In this document: positions 47,175 through 58,364 of the stretch, piece by piece
How the letters are laid out: each line of letters opens with the position of its first letter
Position numbering within the stretch: the stretch's first letter is position 1
From: Globodera rostochiensis
Taxonomy: Eukaryota; Nematoda; Chromadorea; Rhabditida; Heteroderidae
Direction: 5' to 3'
Length of the DNA: 64,000 nt
NCBI GenBank assembly: GCA_018350325.1
Contig: JAEVLN010000055.1
Span: 91,263 to 155,262, forward strand
The notes under the pieces: generated by a model
What the model saw: only the letters and a program-made list of their open reading frames with translations
Databases searched by the model: none
Told to the model about the DNA's origin: nothing
Position numbers and translations under genes: made by a program

Positions 47175-47646
47175 TAGAGACGAGATTTTTAGGGACTAAA
47201 AAACGTGAAAAAGGGACACATAATCCATAAAATGGCAAAATAGGGACTAAATAATGTGGTAAAACTGACTAAATCAAGTCTATTTATGCGTAAAAACCTT
47301 AAAAATTCGGCATTCTTTATTAATTAACCTCTCACAATTATTTTGTTCCTAGAAAATATCTTTTTTAGGGGTGCGTTTTTGGGAAAGAAAAAGTTTTGAT
47401 TTTAGGCGTAGATTTCTTTTGCATTTTCTTAAGAAATTTTTGGCAAAACGCGTAAAATATTGCATTTTTTCTTAAAATTTTAGGGAAAAGTGCCAAAATA
47501 AGGGCTAAAATCGCAAAAATAGCGAAACTGAGATTTTTAAGGACTAAAAAAATCGCAAAATTTTTCGAAATGAATGCTATTTCTGGCTTCTCTCGTCAAA
47601 CCCTGTCCGCAAAAAAAAAAGATTAAACCCTAAAATCTCGTCTCTA
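47175..47646. mobile_element. hAT-type miniature element (472 bp) with 8-bp TSD
   Basis: The inverted ends are TAGAGACGAGATTTTTAGGG and its near-perfect complement CCCTAAAATCTCGTCTCTA. The target duplication ATGATAAA is exact on both sides (47167-47174 and 47647-47654). Inside are several copies of AGGGACTAAA or AGGACTAAAAAA. Length, TSD and TAG-type ends fit a non-autonomous hAT element. No transposase frame. Confidence 0.95.
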
Positions 47647-47814
47647 ATGATAAACAAGCTTAAAGTATTTATTAGATAAATATTTTCATCAATGTATTTA
47701 TGTAATGCCAAACCGGAAACAAAGACTGGCAAAGACTCTCAATTATTTTTATTTATTTGGTTTTGTTTTTATTTGAGCTGAACACTTTTAATGAAATTGT
47801 AATTTTAAAAGAAG

Positions 47815-47885
47815 CTTAAAACTTATAATATTTTATTGTCCAAGATCGTTCAACCGGTATAATTGAGTTGGTCCCTCGCTCTCGG
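47815..47885 (+). repeat. dispersed repeat R8, copy 1
   Basis: ATAATATTTTATTGTCCAAG, TTC-ACCGGTAT and TCCCTCGCT match ATAATATTTTATTGTCCATG, GTTAACCGGTAT and TTCCTCGCT at 48225-48285, same orientation, 410 bp apart. Confidence 0.6.
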
Positions 47886-48224
47886 TCAGCTGGACAAAAT
47901 TCCGACATTCACGCTTCTATTTTAGTTTATTTATTTTTTGTATTGTGAAGTTATCTGTATATAAATTAAAATATTCTGCAGACATGTGAAGCCCCTGGCT
48001 ATTTTCGCGAAGAATATTTGAAGTAATTTTATGTGAAAAAATTATTTCTCTTGAAGTGAAAATATTTTTTATTTTTAAATTAATCAAATTTAATGGGTGA
48101 GCACAGTGTAGTTATTTAGATGCATTCACATTAAACCTAAGATTGCTTTTTTCCATCAAATTATTTAAAGTCGATTAGTATTATCCTTTTTGCTTATATT
48201 TTTTATTTTTTTTTACATTTACAT

Positions 48225-48285
48225 CTTTTATAATATTTTATTGTCCATGTTCGTTAACCGGTATTTCCGTTGCTTCCTCGCTGAC
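48225..48285 (+). repeat. dispersed repeat R8, copy 2
   Basis: Partner of 47815-47885. The frame at 48190-48372 overlaps it and is not considered a gene. Confidence 0.6.
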
Positions 48286-50484
48286 AATTTCTTCTTTAGG
48301 TTTACAGCCATATCAACGGCAACGATAATTTATTTTATTTGTGACGATAATCTGCAAAAAAATTATAACTGAAACACAATATATTGTATAAATGATTTCC
48401 ATTAAATTATATCATTAGAAAATTTCATCAATGTTAGTTTTTAATTTTTAATTATTAAATACTGATCCTTATAAAATGCTTTGTCCCGCCATCAGCCACC
48501 GCTTCTCTTTATCAATTTTTTTTTAATATTTATTATTCTTCTTACTTTAAAAAATTTTAGTTTTTAATAGTTGCGTAGAGATATTAATACATTTCAGTTA
48601 TTTAAAACAATATACTAAAATATTCTATTAGAATTATTATTAATCCATTGATGCTAAACATTATAATAATCGTTGTTTAAAGATTTTTTTTTGTTTGCTA
48701 ATTTTTCAATTATATTAAGCAAATAACAATTATTTGTTAACACATTGCCTGCCCTAAAACTGATTCGCTTCGCGCGTCTCCACCTGTCGTATGGGCTGTG
48801 TTTGCCGGTTAGATTCAATTTTTCTCGCTAAATTCGTTAAATATAAATATCTGAGCGGCTAATTACCTAATTATCTTCTTATGAGAATTTATTATGGGTA
48901 AGGGTATGTCTTTTTTATTTTAAATGTAATCATAACGTCAGGATTTATATACATATATTACAACACTCAAGACGGCCATAATCAACGAGCTCAAAGGTAT
49001 TTTTATAAGTTAAGATTTTTAATTGTTGACGAATTTCAGACACGCAATTAGTCCTTTCTGTTCAAATTGTTATTTTTTAATTTTATGCATTTAATTGTTT
49101 AATTTTAAATTATAGGAAATTTATTTTAAGTGCATTTAATTTTAGTTTAGGATCACGAACCGGTTTGCAACTTTTCAAATATTCAGACCTTAAGTTAATA
49201 TTTCCTTGATGTAAATATTTGAGGTGATTATTGTGGAAGATAAATATATATTATATATTTTTGTACACATTGTGCTTTTACTCAAATTCAACATTTAAGT
49301 CAGAATGAACATAAATAATTTAACATTATTTAGCAAAAATTGGTACTATTAGATGTTTTAAAACTTAAAATGTAAGCTTAATTAATTGTAAATACAAATG
49401 CCAACAAATTTACCAATGCGTACATCATAAAACCGCGGACTTAAGCATAAAAGACATTTTCAAATATTATCACAACCTTAAAAAATAAAGTAAAATCAAA
49501 ACATTGACCTTATATAGAAGAGGTGGCAAAGCTTATTAAAAAAGAAGAAGCCCGAGCACAAGAGGTGGATAACAATTGATAATCTAAAAAAATACTTAAT
49601 ACTAAAATAGTTGGGAGGCACCCAGCACAGTCAATATTTATAATGAGAAAAAAAAGATTGTATTTTGTTGATTCAAAAAATAAAAAGTAAATCAAAAATT
49701 GTTTAACGTTATGTTAGTTTTTGTTTTAAATTACGTTTCATAGAGAATTAGCAGCTCGTTTCTGGTTTACGATGTAACTTAACATTTAGAATAAATAAAA
49801 AATTCAATTAATTTTAAAAATAAAAAAATGAAACAAAAAGAACGAATAATCAACCTATTCGACCAATAAAATTTATAAAACGGTACCAAATTAAGCGGTC
49901 TTCGTAAATTGTCCACGTCCAATTAAGTTGAACGCGGCAACTAGTAAAAAATAGAGGCGCGTATCCTATTTTTCATAAACTACAAATTTTAAAAAAATAT
50001 TCAAAATAAAAAATATACAGTTTTTGGTGACATTACGTGACCCTGAACATAAAACACACAAACACCAAACCAACAAAAAACGAGTAAAAATATTCTTGTA
50101 ATGCATTAATAATTTTAATTTGCCATAAAATTAAAATCCAATTTAAATCAACCCCATAATTAACCATAAAAACGAATCCTTTGAAACGCCGAACGGCAAA
50201 ACTAGAAAAAACAGACGTCTACGGGACAATGTTTTATAAAAGGTTTGAAAATAAATCAAAGACAATTTAACTAAAACCCAATCTGGCTTGTTTTTATGCG
50301 CAAAAAACGTTTTGACACAAAAATATTATAAATTGAAAATGCCTCCAAAATTAAATAATTATTAATTAAAATAGAGTAAGGATACATTTAATTTATTGTA
50401 TTCAAACTAAAAAAAAATTATTGAAATTGTATTTAATATACTTAAATATTTTTCAATTATTGAAAGATAAAAGGAAAACAAATC
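48286..50484. other. AT-rich DNA, small islands only
   Basis: T-rich to about 49.3 kb, then A-rich. A GC-richer patch at 48745-48825 is open on both strands (plus: L-K-L-I-R-F-A-R-L-H-L-S-Y-G-L). The 61-codon minus frame at 49510-49695 is unrecognised. Confidence 0.4.
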
Positions 50485-50895
50485 AGCAATACCTACCAAT
50501 TCAATAAAAAAATTTAAATTTTGAGCTCAATCCCGGTCGCTACTCAGGCCAAAAGCAAAAAATTATTTGTTTAATTCAAAAATAAACATAACTAACCGTT
50601 AAAATATACATTTCATTCAAAAAAAAAAAATAGAACAATTAACAAAAAAATATTTAATATATAAACAAATCAATAACATTTGTCAAAAAATTATCTTGTT
50701 AATCAAATTTTCATATTAACCAACGAATATAAGTTACAATTTCATAAAAATGAACTACTAAACATATACTTTCTAAATGAGACAAATTTACAACCATATA
50801 TTTTTCTAAATAATATACCCATTAAGACTTACAATCAAAATCTTAAAGAATATTATCATTTAATTAGCATATGGTAGCAACGAGACATCGTGGAC
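50485..50895 (+). repeat. dispersed repeat R1, copy 2
   Basis: Same orientation as 615-935 and of similar age. It contains an extra stretch around 50515-50555 with TTTGAGCTCAATCCCGGTCG that copy 1 lacks. The 65-codon frame at 50680-50877 lies inside the repeat. Confidence 0.8.
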
Positions 50896-51250
50896 ACCAA
50901 ATTGAAGATGTTGCATGATGTTTATTACTTGAATATTTTTTTAGTATGTAGTTTTCCTGAATTTATATATCAGAATATTGTTCTCATTTTACTGCCTGTC
51001 AAGCAATTATAAATAAAAAAAGTGAGTTGCTGTTTAAATTGTGGATTTAAGTAAATAATTAATTTTATGCAAATTACTTCAATTCTTATCAATTCTTTGT
51101 TTTCAATCCGTTGAAATATGTAAATAGTTTTTTGGAAATTAAAATTTCTTATCAACAACAATTTTATTGCAAATAAGCAAATTAACAATAGTTATACAAC
51201 CATTTACTAATAAATGTATAAGAAAAGGGACAAATTTATAATTCATTTTT

Positions 51251-51433
51251 TTGAGCTTTACTTATTTAAATGCTTCAAGGACAGATGCGTGCGTCCATGA
51301 TTGCCAAAGTCGAATTAGTGGATGCTCCGAGACCTACTGCAACCGGATGTTAAACTCTTTTTTGTATTTTATTGAAATCTACTTTTTATGTTTTTTGGTA
51401 ATTGGCAAATATACAATAAAACATTATTTATAA
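51251..51433 (+). other. open frame with a Cys-rich segment
   Basis: A 60-codon frame whose GC-richer part reads S-R-T-D-A-C-V-H-D-C-Q-S-R-I-S-G-C, then S-E-T-Y-C-N-R. Spacing of the Cys is C-X3-C-X6-C-X4-C. The flanks are hydrophobic and AT-rich. There is no signal peptide followed by a mature domain in the usual order, and no family recognised. Confidence 0.15.
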
Positions 51434-51761
51434 AGTCTTATAATTTAAAATCAGAGTTTTCATATTAAATTCACCTCTTTCACTTCATATTGAATAGTTA
51501 TTTTAAACAGACTGGTATCAAATAGTCCTTGGTACATCCCACAAAGAAAGATATTTTTTTATTGATAAATTGAAAATGGTATTTCTATTTTAAAATTTTT
51601 TTATATCCTCATTAGATTTTCTTTTATTGATAGAATAATTGATTATATTGAATAGATTTTTTCCGAATTTAAAAACATTTAATTAACCTTTCAATTTAAA
51701 TTTCATTTGATGTTTTCCTTTTATTTATTTTAGCTTATGCGTATTTGCCTTTTAATAATTT

Positions 51762-51923
51762 TTATCTAATTTCATTTGCTCGGATAGCTTCGTTAAATTG
51801 AACAGAAATATCTATAACGATGATAAACAATAATAATTTTAAGACATCGTCCCACAGGGGCTTTTTTCGGGCACTGGCTCGGGCCGCTGGAGTCGGCGGC
51901 AGCTCCGGTCGATACATAGTCAT
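51762..51923 (-). CDS. possible short ORF or first exon, proline-rich start
   Basis: A minus-strand ATG (51923) opens 53 codons. The first 27 lie in the most GC-rich natural island of this region and read M-T-M-Y-R-P-E-L-P-P-T-P-A-A-R-A-S-A-R-K, then K-P-L-W-D-D-V. The R-P-E-L-P-P-T-P piece has the look of an SH3-type ligand. The remainder is AT-rich and hydrophobic and may be intron read-through; the only nearby donor is a weak GTCTTA. The complementary strand is also open in two frames. Protein not recognised. Confidence 0.25.
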   Translation of the reverse strand: MTMYRPELPPTPAARASARKKPLWDDVLKLLLFIIVIDISVQFNEAIRANEIR

Positions 51924-53224
51924 TTTCTCCTTAGCTATGTAGTGATCGTCCCTTACCGATCAATTAATCCTTTTTCTGATTTTAATTATTTTCATGAGTA
52001 GAATATATAGTTAAATCTTTTTTGCGTAGAATCCCTGTATAAAAAATATAATGTGTCTTATTCTCAATCGCATTGCTTTATTTAAAGTCTAAATATAAGA
52101 AATGTTATTTAACCAGGGATAATAATAAAGTATTAAAGGTTAATTATTAGATTTGATTTTTGATCTTATTTGTCGCTACATTTGTTGTTTTAAATAAATT
52201 TATTTTTCAATTCTTTGTCCCAATAACAGATAAATTTATAGTTAAGTGTAAGTCCTTTTGTGTTTTTTCATATAATTTTGTCAACTTTTTTTATTATATT
52301 TTCGTTTAATAATTCAATATTTTTTTAAAATTTAAAACAAATAAATGTTAATATTATTGATAATATAACAACAGTAAAAACAACGATTATTATAATATTT
52401 TTTTTTGAATTATTATTATCATCAACAACAGTATTATTATCTTTTATATTTTGTTAAATAAGCGAATTACATTTATCAGTAATAAAGTAATTTACATAAA
52501 TTAAATAAGGAATATTTTCGTTATGACAGTTTTTATATTAATTTTATTCTGAGTTGGTGTGTTTTAATTATTACTGACATCTTCTAAATGAGTTGTTTTC
52601 ATTCATACACACAATTTGCTTTAGTTATTTTATTAACATCGTTTTCTTAGTGAAAATTTTGTTTGCTTTTAACTGTTAGGATTTTTTTAAAATCATATTT
52701 ATAGCATAAAAATAGCCGATATTAATAGAAATATAAATTAAAATATTCAGTGCTGGCAAACTGTCCCTGGTATTCACAGTTCAAACTCTTATAAAATGAT
52801 TCAATGAATACTCAACAAAATGTGAATGCAATATTTTTGGCGCATCGTGAATAAGCCAATTTTTGACTATCCGTTCGTTCTCATTTTATAGCTCTCGAAA
52901 GAAGCAATTATTTTATAAATAAAATTCATATAGAATGCAATGTTGTCAAAAACACACTAACACAATGTTTAATGAACTTTCAATTCTTTTTTTGCAAATA
53001 TATACTAACAACAGTCTACGAAGTCCTCTTTGCGACGTATTCAAGGTTTTTTATTGTCGTTATTTTGCCAATGTTGATTGCCTTTATTTTTACGATTCTT
53101 TTTTAAAATAATTTGTCTGTTATAATACATACTTTCTTGAATAGATTTTCCAACTTATTTTTTATTATTTCGTATCAAAACGCTTAATATTAGTCAAATA
53201 TATAAGATTAAGGTTATTAAATTG

Positions 53225-53340
53225 ATCTTGGCACAAGGTGAACACGGCACACATGGCTGCTTTGCATAAGTCGGCGCTCGAACATATTTTGATCAATTCC
53301 AATCATAAAAAATGTAATTAATTATCATTGGCGTATTTTT
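53225..53340 (+). other. GC-richer island
   Basis: Open for about 29 codons with H-K-V-N-T-A-H-M-A-A-L-H-K-S-A-L-E-H-I-L to a TAA. Ordinary composition, no splice sites that stand out, not recognised. Confidence 0.15.
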
Positions 53341-53647
53341 CAATAATTAGTTAACGCATTTTATTATTTGTAATAAGCGTAACTTACGATATTTAATTTT
53401 ATCTCCGATTTTTTATTTTATTAATTTAAGCAAGCATCATAGACAAAAATAAAAATGATTTAAAATCCAACAAAAATAATGAATAAATTTTATAGCTAAC
53501 TGTTGGTTAAAACCCAAATAGGAAAATTTAAAGGCGTTTAAGAAAATTTCTGAAATAGCAAAATGTAAAATATGATACTACGAAATAGGCATTTATAGCA
53601 CCAAGTCGCTCAATATTACCAACTCAACACAAATATTAAATTGTCAA

Positions 53648-53758
53648 ATGATTTATTTGAACAAAATTGAAAGAATGACTGAAGCTGAACTGCCCGTTCC
53701 TGGCCCCACCCCCACCTCCGTAAAAATCGATGCATTAATTCGCGCTAGTGGGCGGTGA
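53648..53758 (+). CDS. possible first exon, function unknown
   Basis: An ATG opens 36 codons; a second in-frame ATG at 53675 starts the GC-rich part: M-T-E-A-E-L-P-V-P-G-P-T-P-T-S-V-K-I-D-A, then L-I-R-A-S-G-R and TGA. A donor-like GTGAAC overlaps the stop (G-CG|GTGAAC), so the frame could continue by splicing. Start, composition and donor agree, but no downstream exon was identified and no family is recognised. Confidence 0.25.
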   Translation: MIYLNKIERMTEAELPVPGPTPTSVKIDALIRASGR

Positions 53759-54734
53759 ACATTCGCTATTTTAAACACAGAAATCAAATTCCGTATTGAA
53801 CAAATTTATTATCGTTTATAGTATAAAAAAGCGGTCAGCATTCAGTAATTTTTTATCAAGAAAATGAAAAATATGACAAGAAGGAATTTTATGAACATGA
53901 ACTTTACATTTTTGTTAGTTTAGGTTTTTTTATTTAATTGCATTTATTTTTACGTAGCTTGATTTTATTTAGAAAACATTTAATATTTTTTAATACATTT
54001 TTAAAGTAGTAATAGTTGGTGGATAAGTCCGGCTTTTCCAATAATTCTTTGATTCACAAAATTATGAAGATTTATGTAAATAGTTTTGGCCTATGAGTTG
54101 GCGCTTGATAGGTCAGTAAAACTTGTTGTTTCAGAAGCAATATAGCGAGATGTTTTTTAAATTGGTTTGTATTTCGCTAATTTCGATTATTAGAGAGTTA
54201 TTTTATTGTATTTCAATTTTTTTTGAATGTTTTAATGCAGGAAAAATTCACATAATTTTGTTATGGTTATATTTCTTAAATGTTTTCCTTTACATCATTA
54301 AATATTTCTTCGCATTAGCTCGCAAGATCATATGCATCAAAAGTCCTTCTCTGACTGGATAAGATATTTTTTAAATTAAGATTGTTAATTAGATAATAAT
54401 TTTTAAAAATATTGATTTTAATGTTTTATAAACGGAAAGTTGTTCTTGTAAATATAAAAGAGGATGACGAAATTGGTTTTAAAAATCTTCTTTAGTTTTT
54501 TATATAAAATATTTTTTATTTCCCGTTTTAAAATTTATAAGCGATTGTGTAGAGCGTTCGCATTTTCCATCGACCTTATGAGCTGTTGAATATTAAAATT
54601 AATTGAATTTATTATTTACTATTGCATTTGTAGCAGTTTAGGTAATATTAAAAATGTGAAATTTTGAATATTTGATTAAGTTTAGTTCCAGCCGCTGCCC
54701 CATTACGGATACATTGTCTTACCTTTCTTAATCA
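53759..54734. other. T-rich DNA, no gene seen
   Basis: T-rich. The 79-codon frame at 54123-54362 is Phe/Ile-rich and at chance length. A short R2-related piece (TATTGCATTTGTAGCAGTTT) lies at about 54623. Confidence 0.4.
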
Positions 54735-55390
54735 AAAAATAAAATATTGAAAAAAGTAAACTAAAACAATTTTTAGATGGGGTGCGTTGATGCCCAAATT
54801 ACTCTCGTCGTTTGACTCTCATTTTTAGCACACTTTACTTCAAAAAATAAAATATTGAAAAGGTAAACTAAAACAATTTTTAGATGGGGTGCGTTGATGC
54901 TCAAATTACTCTCGTCGTTTGACTCTCTTTTTAGCACACAATTACTTCAAAAAAAAATATTGAAAAAAGTAAACTAAAACAATTTTTAGATGGGGTGCGT
55001 TGATGCCCAAATTACTCTCGTCGTTTGACTCTCTTTTTTTAGCACACTATTACTTCAAAAAATAAATATTGAAAAAAGTAAACTAAAACAATTTTTAGAT
55101 GGGGTGCGTTGATGCCCAAATTACTCTCGTCGTTTGACTCTCTTTTTTTAGCACACTATTACTTCAAAAAATAAAATTTTGAAAAAAGTAATCTAAAACT
55201 ATTTTTGATGGGGTGCGCTAATGCCCAAATTCTCTCTTTTAGCACACTATTACTTAAATAAATAAAATATTCAAAAAAGTAAACTAAAATAATTTTAGAT
55301 GGGGTGCGTTTATGCCCAAATTACTCTCGTAGTCTGACTCTCTCTTTTTAGCACAGTATTTCTTCAAAAAATAAAAAACTAAAACAAAAA
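54735..55390 (-). repeat. satellite array, same 107-bp family, inverted
   Basis: Reverse complement of the array at 26640-27290. GATGGGGTGCG (variants included) recurs at about 54776, 54883, 54989, 55098, 55207 and 55298, spaced 107, 106, 109, 109 and 91 bp. Units carry GCCCAAATTACTCTCGTCGT, TTGACTCTC, TTTTTAGCACACT and a stretch with ATATTGAAAAAAGTAAAC. Units within this array resemble each other more than those of the other array, with GTCGTTTGA where the first array has the complement of GGCGGCGAG. Confidence 0.95.
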
Positions 55391-56611
55391 CAAATTTGCC
55401 CGTGCCCAAATCACGAATGATTGTTTCATTTCTGCTGAAAAGGTGCTAAAACGGTCCATAATCTTTATTAAATTAAAATTTTTATATTTGTTTTTTATTC
55501 ATTACTGTTTATTTTTGAATTGTAAAAAATTTGTTGCTATTCATGTTAAATATTTCAGAGGCGCTTGTCGGCCCGTTATTTTCCGCCCATTGGTGAGATT
55601 TCAAAATTTTAGTTTAGTTGATTTTTTAATTTTAACTATTTAGATTGTAGTTTTTCTTGTTGTAACTCTTTTAATGTTTATCAACAATTTTTTTTTCATG
55701 TAAAACAGAGACAATTCGATTTCAGAACGCTCCATGTTGCAAGTCAGTGAAACGCGGTTTTATCATGTCTTACTTGAATATAAGTTTTCTATTTATATAA
55801 TAATATTATTGCTGAGCTCAGATAGCTGTGCTTTTTTATATTTTCATAAATTATTTCATTTTCGATTTGGTTATAAAATTTAATCAAAGCAGCCGGTAAT
55901 TCAATCTATTTTTTAATATCGTCACAACCGCGTCATATTTTGTTTACCCAGAATTTATGACTTTGATATTTAAAATAGGTCTCATTTGTTGATTAATATT
56001 TTGTCAATTATGAGTGGAAAAATTTCGAAAATTTTGTTTTTATGAATTCGTTTTTGATAGTAATTTATATTTTATATTTAACATTATTTTTAATTTAAAA
56101 TTTTAAAACACTAAATGAATAAAGTAGTAATTTATTTACATATTTGTTCTTACTTTTATTGCTTAGTTGCAATAAATTTAGAATAATGAAGCTGCACACT
56201 TATTTTTTATCATTTGCATAATTTGCCGGCGTGTCATCATTGCTTTTTCCCTTTATGGTCGAGCATGCCTGCTGTAGGGGGGAGGCAAAAATATATTTTT
56301 TCCTATTAATTATAAATAATAATTTTGTCATTTTCGTCACGTTTACGCGGCCTTTTTAAAAATTGTAGGACAAATTTGTCCATAGTCCGTACAAAAAGTT
56401 TCTTATTATTCATTAAAAAGGCCCTAATTCTTGTGATTTAATCATTAATCATTTCATTGATCAACTCTTTATTTTCTGCTTTCTCATTTGTTTTGTTTAT
56501 GTTTTGTATAATTAATTTAATATCGTAAAATGATTCTTAATGTTTTTAAATTACATTTTGTATTTTAAGCTTTTAAAAAAATGCTTCAAGTTAACGCATT
56601 TTAAGATAGGT
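55391..56611. other. T-rich DNA, no gene seen
   Basis: Several short GC-richer spots (55555-55600, 55720-55760, 56225-56285) but no frame or repeat I can support. Confidence 0.4.
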
Positions 56612-56619
56612 GTTATAAC

Positions 56620-57312
56620 TAGGGCTGGGATTTATATGCTCCAAAAATGGACAAATATGCGCATATATATGCTCCAAAAAAGGCCAAAATATGCACCAAA
56701 ATATGCCAAAAATGCCGAAATATGCACCAAAAATGCCATAATATGCACCGAAAAATGACATTTTTAGTGCTCTAATTTTCTTAATATTTAATTTTTTTCA
56801 TCTTTTAACGTCTATTAAGTAGATTTAAGGCCTTTTTGCATATTATTGTAGTATTTTTGGAAAGTTGAAAAAGATCGAAAAAATCGCGGTGGTTTTAACC
56901 GTCAGGCCAATTCATCGCCAGATGGCCATCTCCGCGCCGGCCACTCGAGCGCTGCACCATTTCAGCGCCGCGATTTTTCCCCTTATTTTTATGAAAATGT
57001 TGAATTCTTCAAGCATTTTTTTCGAAAATGACTAAAACTTATCGTTAAAAATATGAATTATTTTCCAAAAACAGCCAAAAAACCACGATTTTGGGAGTAT
57101 TTTTTCAAATTTTTGGTCACTCGAAATATGCAAAATATGCCAAAATATGCAAAATATGTAAAAAATATGCAGGAACCCCAAAATATGCAAAATATGTTTT
57201 TTTAAACTTGACCAAAAAAGCTCAAACCAACGCGAAAAGGCTATTTTTAAGCCGTATTCCTCAGAACATATAAGCATACAAAATATGCAAAAACCATATA
57301 ATCCCAGCCCTA
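56620..57312. mobile_element. hAT-type miniature element (693 bp) with palindromic TSD
   Basis: The ends are TAGGGCTGGGATT and AATCCCAGCCCTA, perfect inverted repeats, flanked by the 8-bp target duplication GTTATAAC on both sides (56612-56619 and 57313-57320). Subterminal zones consist of many ATATGC/GCATAT-type motifs (ATATGCTCC, ATATGCACC, AAATATGCAAAATATG). The centre (about 56885-56985) is a GC-rich core with CGCCAGATGGCCATCTCCGC. No transposase frame, so non-autonomous. The frames at 56540-56758, 57032-57277 and 57091-57273 are read through the short repeats. Confidence 0.96.
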
Positions 57313-57320
57313 GTTATAAC

Positions 57321-58118
57321 ATAAGAAAAATTGTTTATTATTTTTAAATATAATTAATTAGATCTTATAAATTTTTCTCAAAATATTGATATTTACAAGG
57401 ATTATTTTAAAATGTATATTAATCAATTTTTAAATAATATTTTTAATACAATAGGTGTATATCTAGGACTAATAATAACTTACATATAAACATTAACATA
57501 TTATTTTATACAATTGAAAAATTAAAATATTTTAAAACTCATTTTTTGTGTAAATTCTATATGCCAGCCTATGTATAAAAAAGTAGCGAAATGACTTTTT
57601 ATTTTTAATGAATATCATTTAAAAACAGATTTAATTTAAATATTTGCTTAACAGGTGTTTAGAGTTTATATATTAATATATTGATATAAACTTTTTATTT
57701 TTTTATCGTGTTCTGAAAAGAACAAATTACATAATTAGTGCCTTTTTTATATCAATTATTGATTTTATTTATTTTATATTTTTGATTTTGGTAAAAAATA
57801 ATATTGGGCGAAAAATCAATAGCTAAAAAGCTGTGTTTCCTGCTCCCTTGTCTCACGTGGGGTGAGTCGTAAATGTTGTTGAGCGAAGCTAAAACATTCG
57901 CGTTTTTAAAAATTTAGTTACGTAATCTTATTTTTAGATTAGAGCTTTTATTTTGTTTGATTTATATCCTTCAATTTTTTATATAAATCGTCCAAAAAAA
58001 TAAAAAATTGATGCCTTTCAAATTTCATTTTTTAAATTTTATTTGAACTTTATTTTCCCATTTATTTCAATCTTATTTATTTTTTATCCAAACTAATTCT
58101 TCAATCAATTTAAAATAA
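57321..58118. other. AT-rich DNA, one donor-like site
   Basis: A small GC-richer patch (57828-57870) ends at CACGTGGG|GTGAGTCGT, a strong donor form, after K-A-V-F-P-A-P-L-S-H-V. No upstream acceptor found. Otherwise nothing recognised. Confidence 0.3.
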
Positions 58119-58364
58119 ATGTTTGGTTTTAAATATATACCACAACAACATAATCAAACATCCATGCACGTTTTTAGACCCAGCGTTGTTCGAGCGACTT
58201 GCAACCAGCCACCTCTGATGATTGTTGTTGCGTGCAACATCTTAAACACTCTTAATATTAACTTTTCAGATGAATATTTAGAATTGATATTAATAATTAG
58301 TTGTTGCATCGGCTTTTGTAAAGAGCCGTGTAACTATTTATTGATATCATTTAAATGGGTTTAA
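58119..58364 (+). CDS. possible short ORF, function unknown
   Basis: An ATG-started frame of 81 codons. The middle is GC-richer (H-V-F-R-P-S-V-V-R-A-T-C-N-Q-P-P-L-M-I) with a less AT-driven mix than most frames here; the end is hydrophobic with several Cys (I-I-S-C-C-I-G-F-C-K-E-P-C). No domain recognised. Length is at chance level, so low confidence. Confidence 0.2.
   Translation: MFGFKYIPQQHNQTSMHVFRPSVVRATCNQPPLMIVVACNILNTLNINFSDEYLELILIISCCIGFCKEPCNYLLISFKWV

Noticed and set aside
56540..57277. ORFs with M-Q-K or K-Y-A-K repeats
   Set aside because: They are translations of ATATGC-type subterminal motifs of the hAT element.
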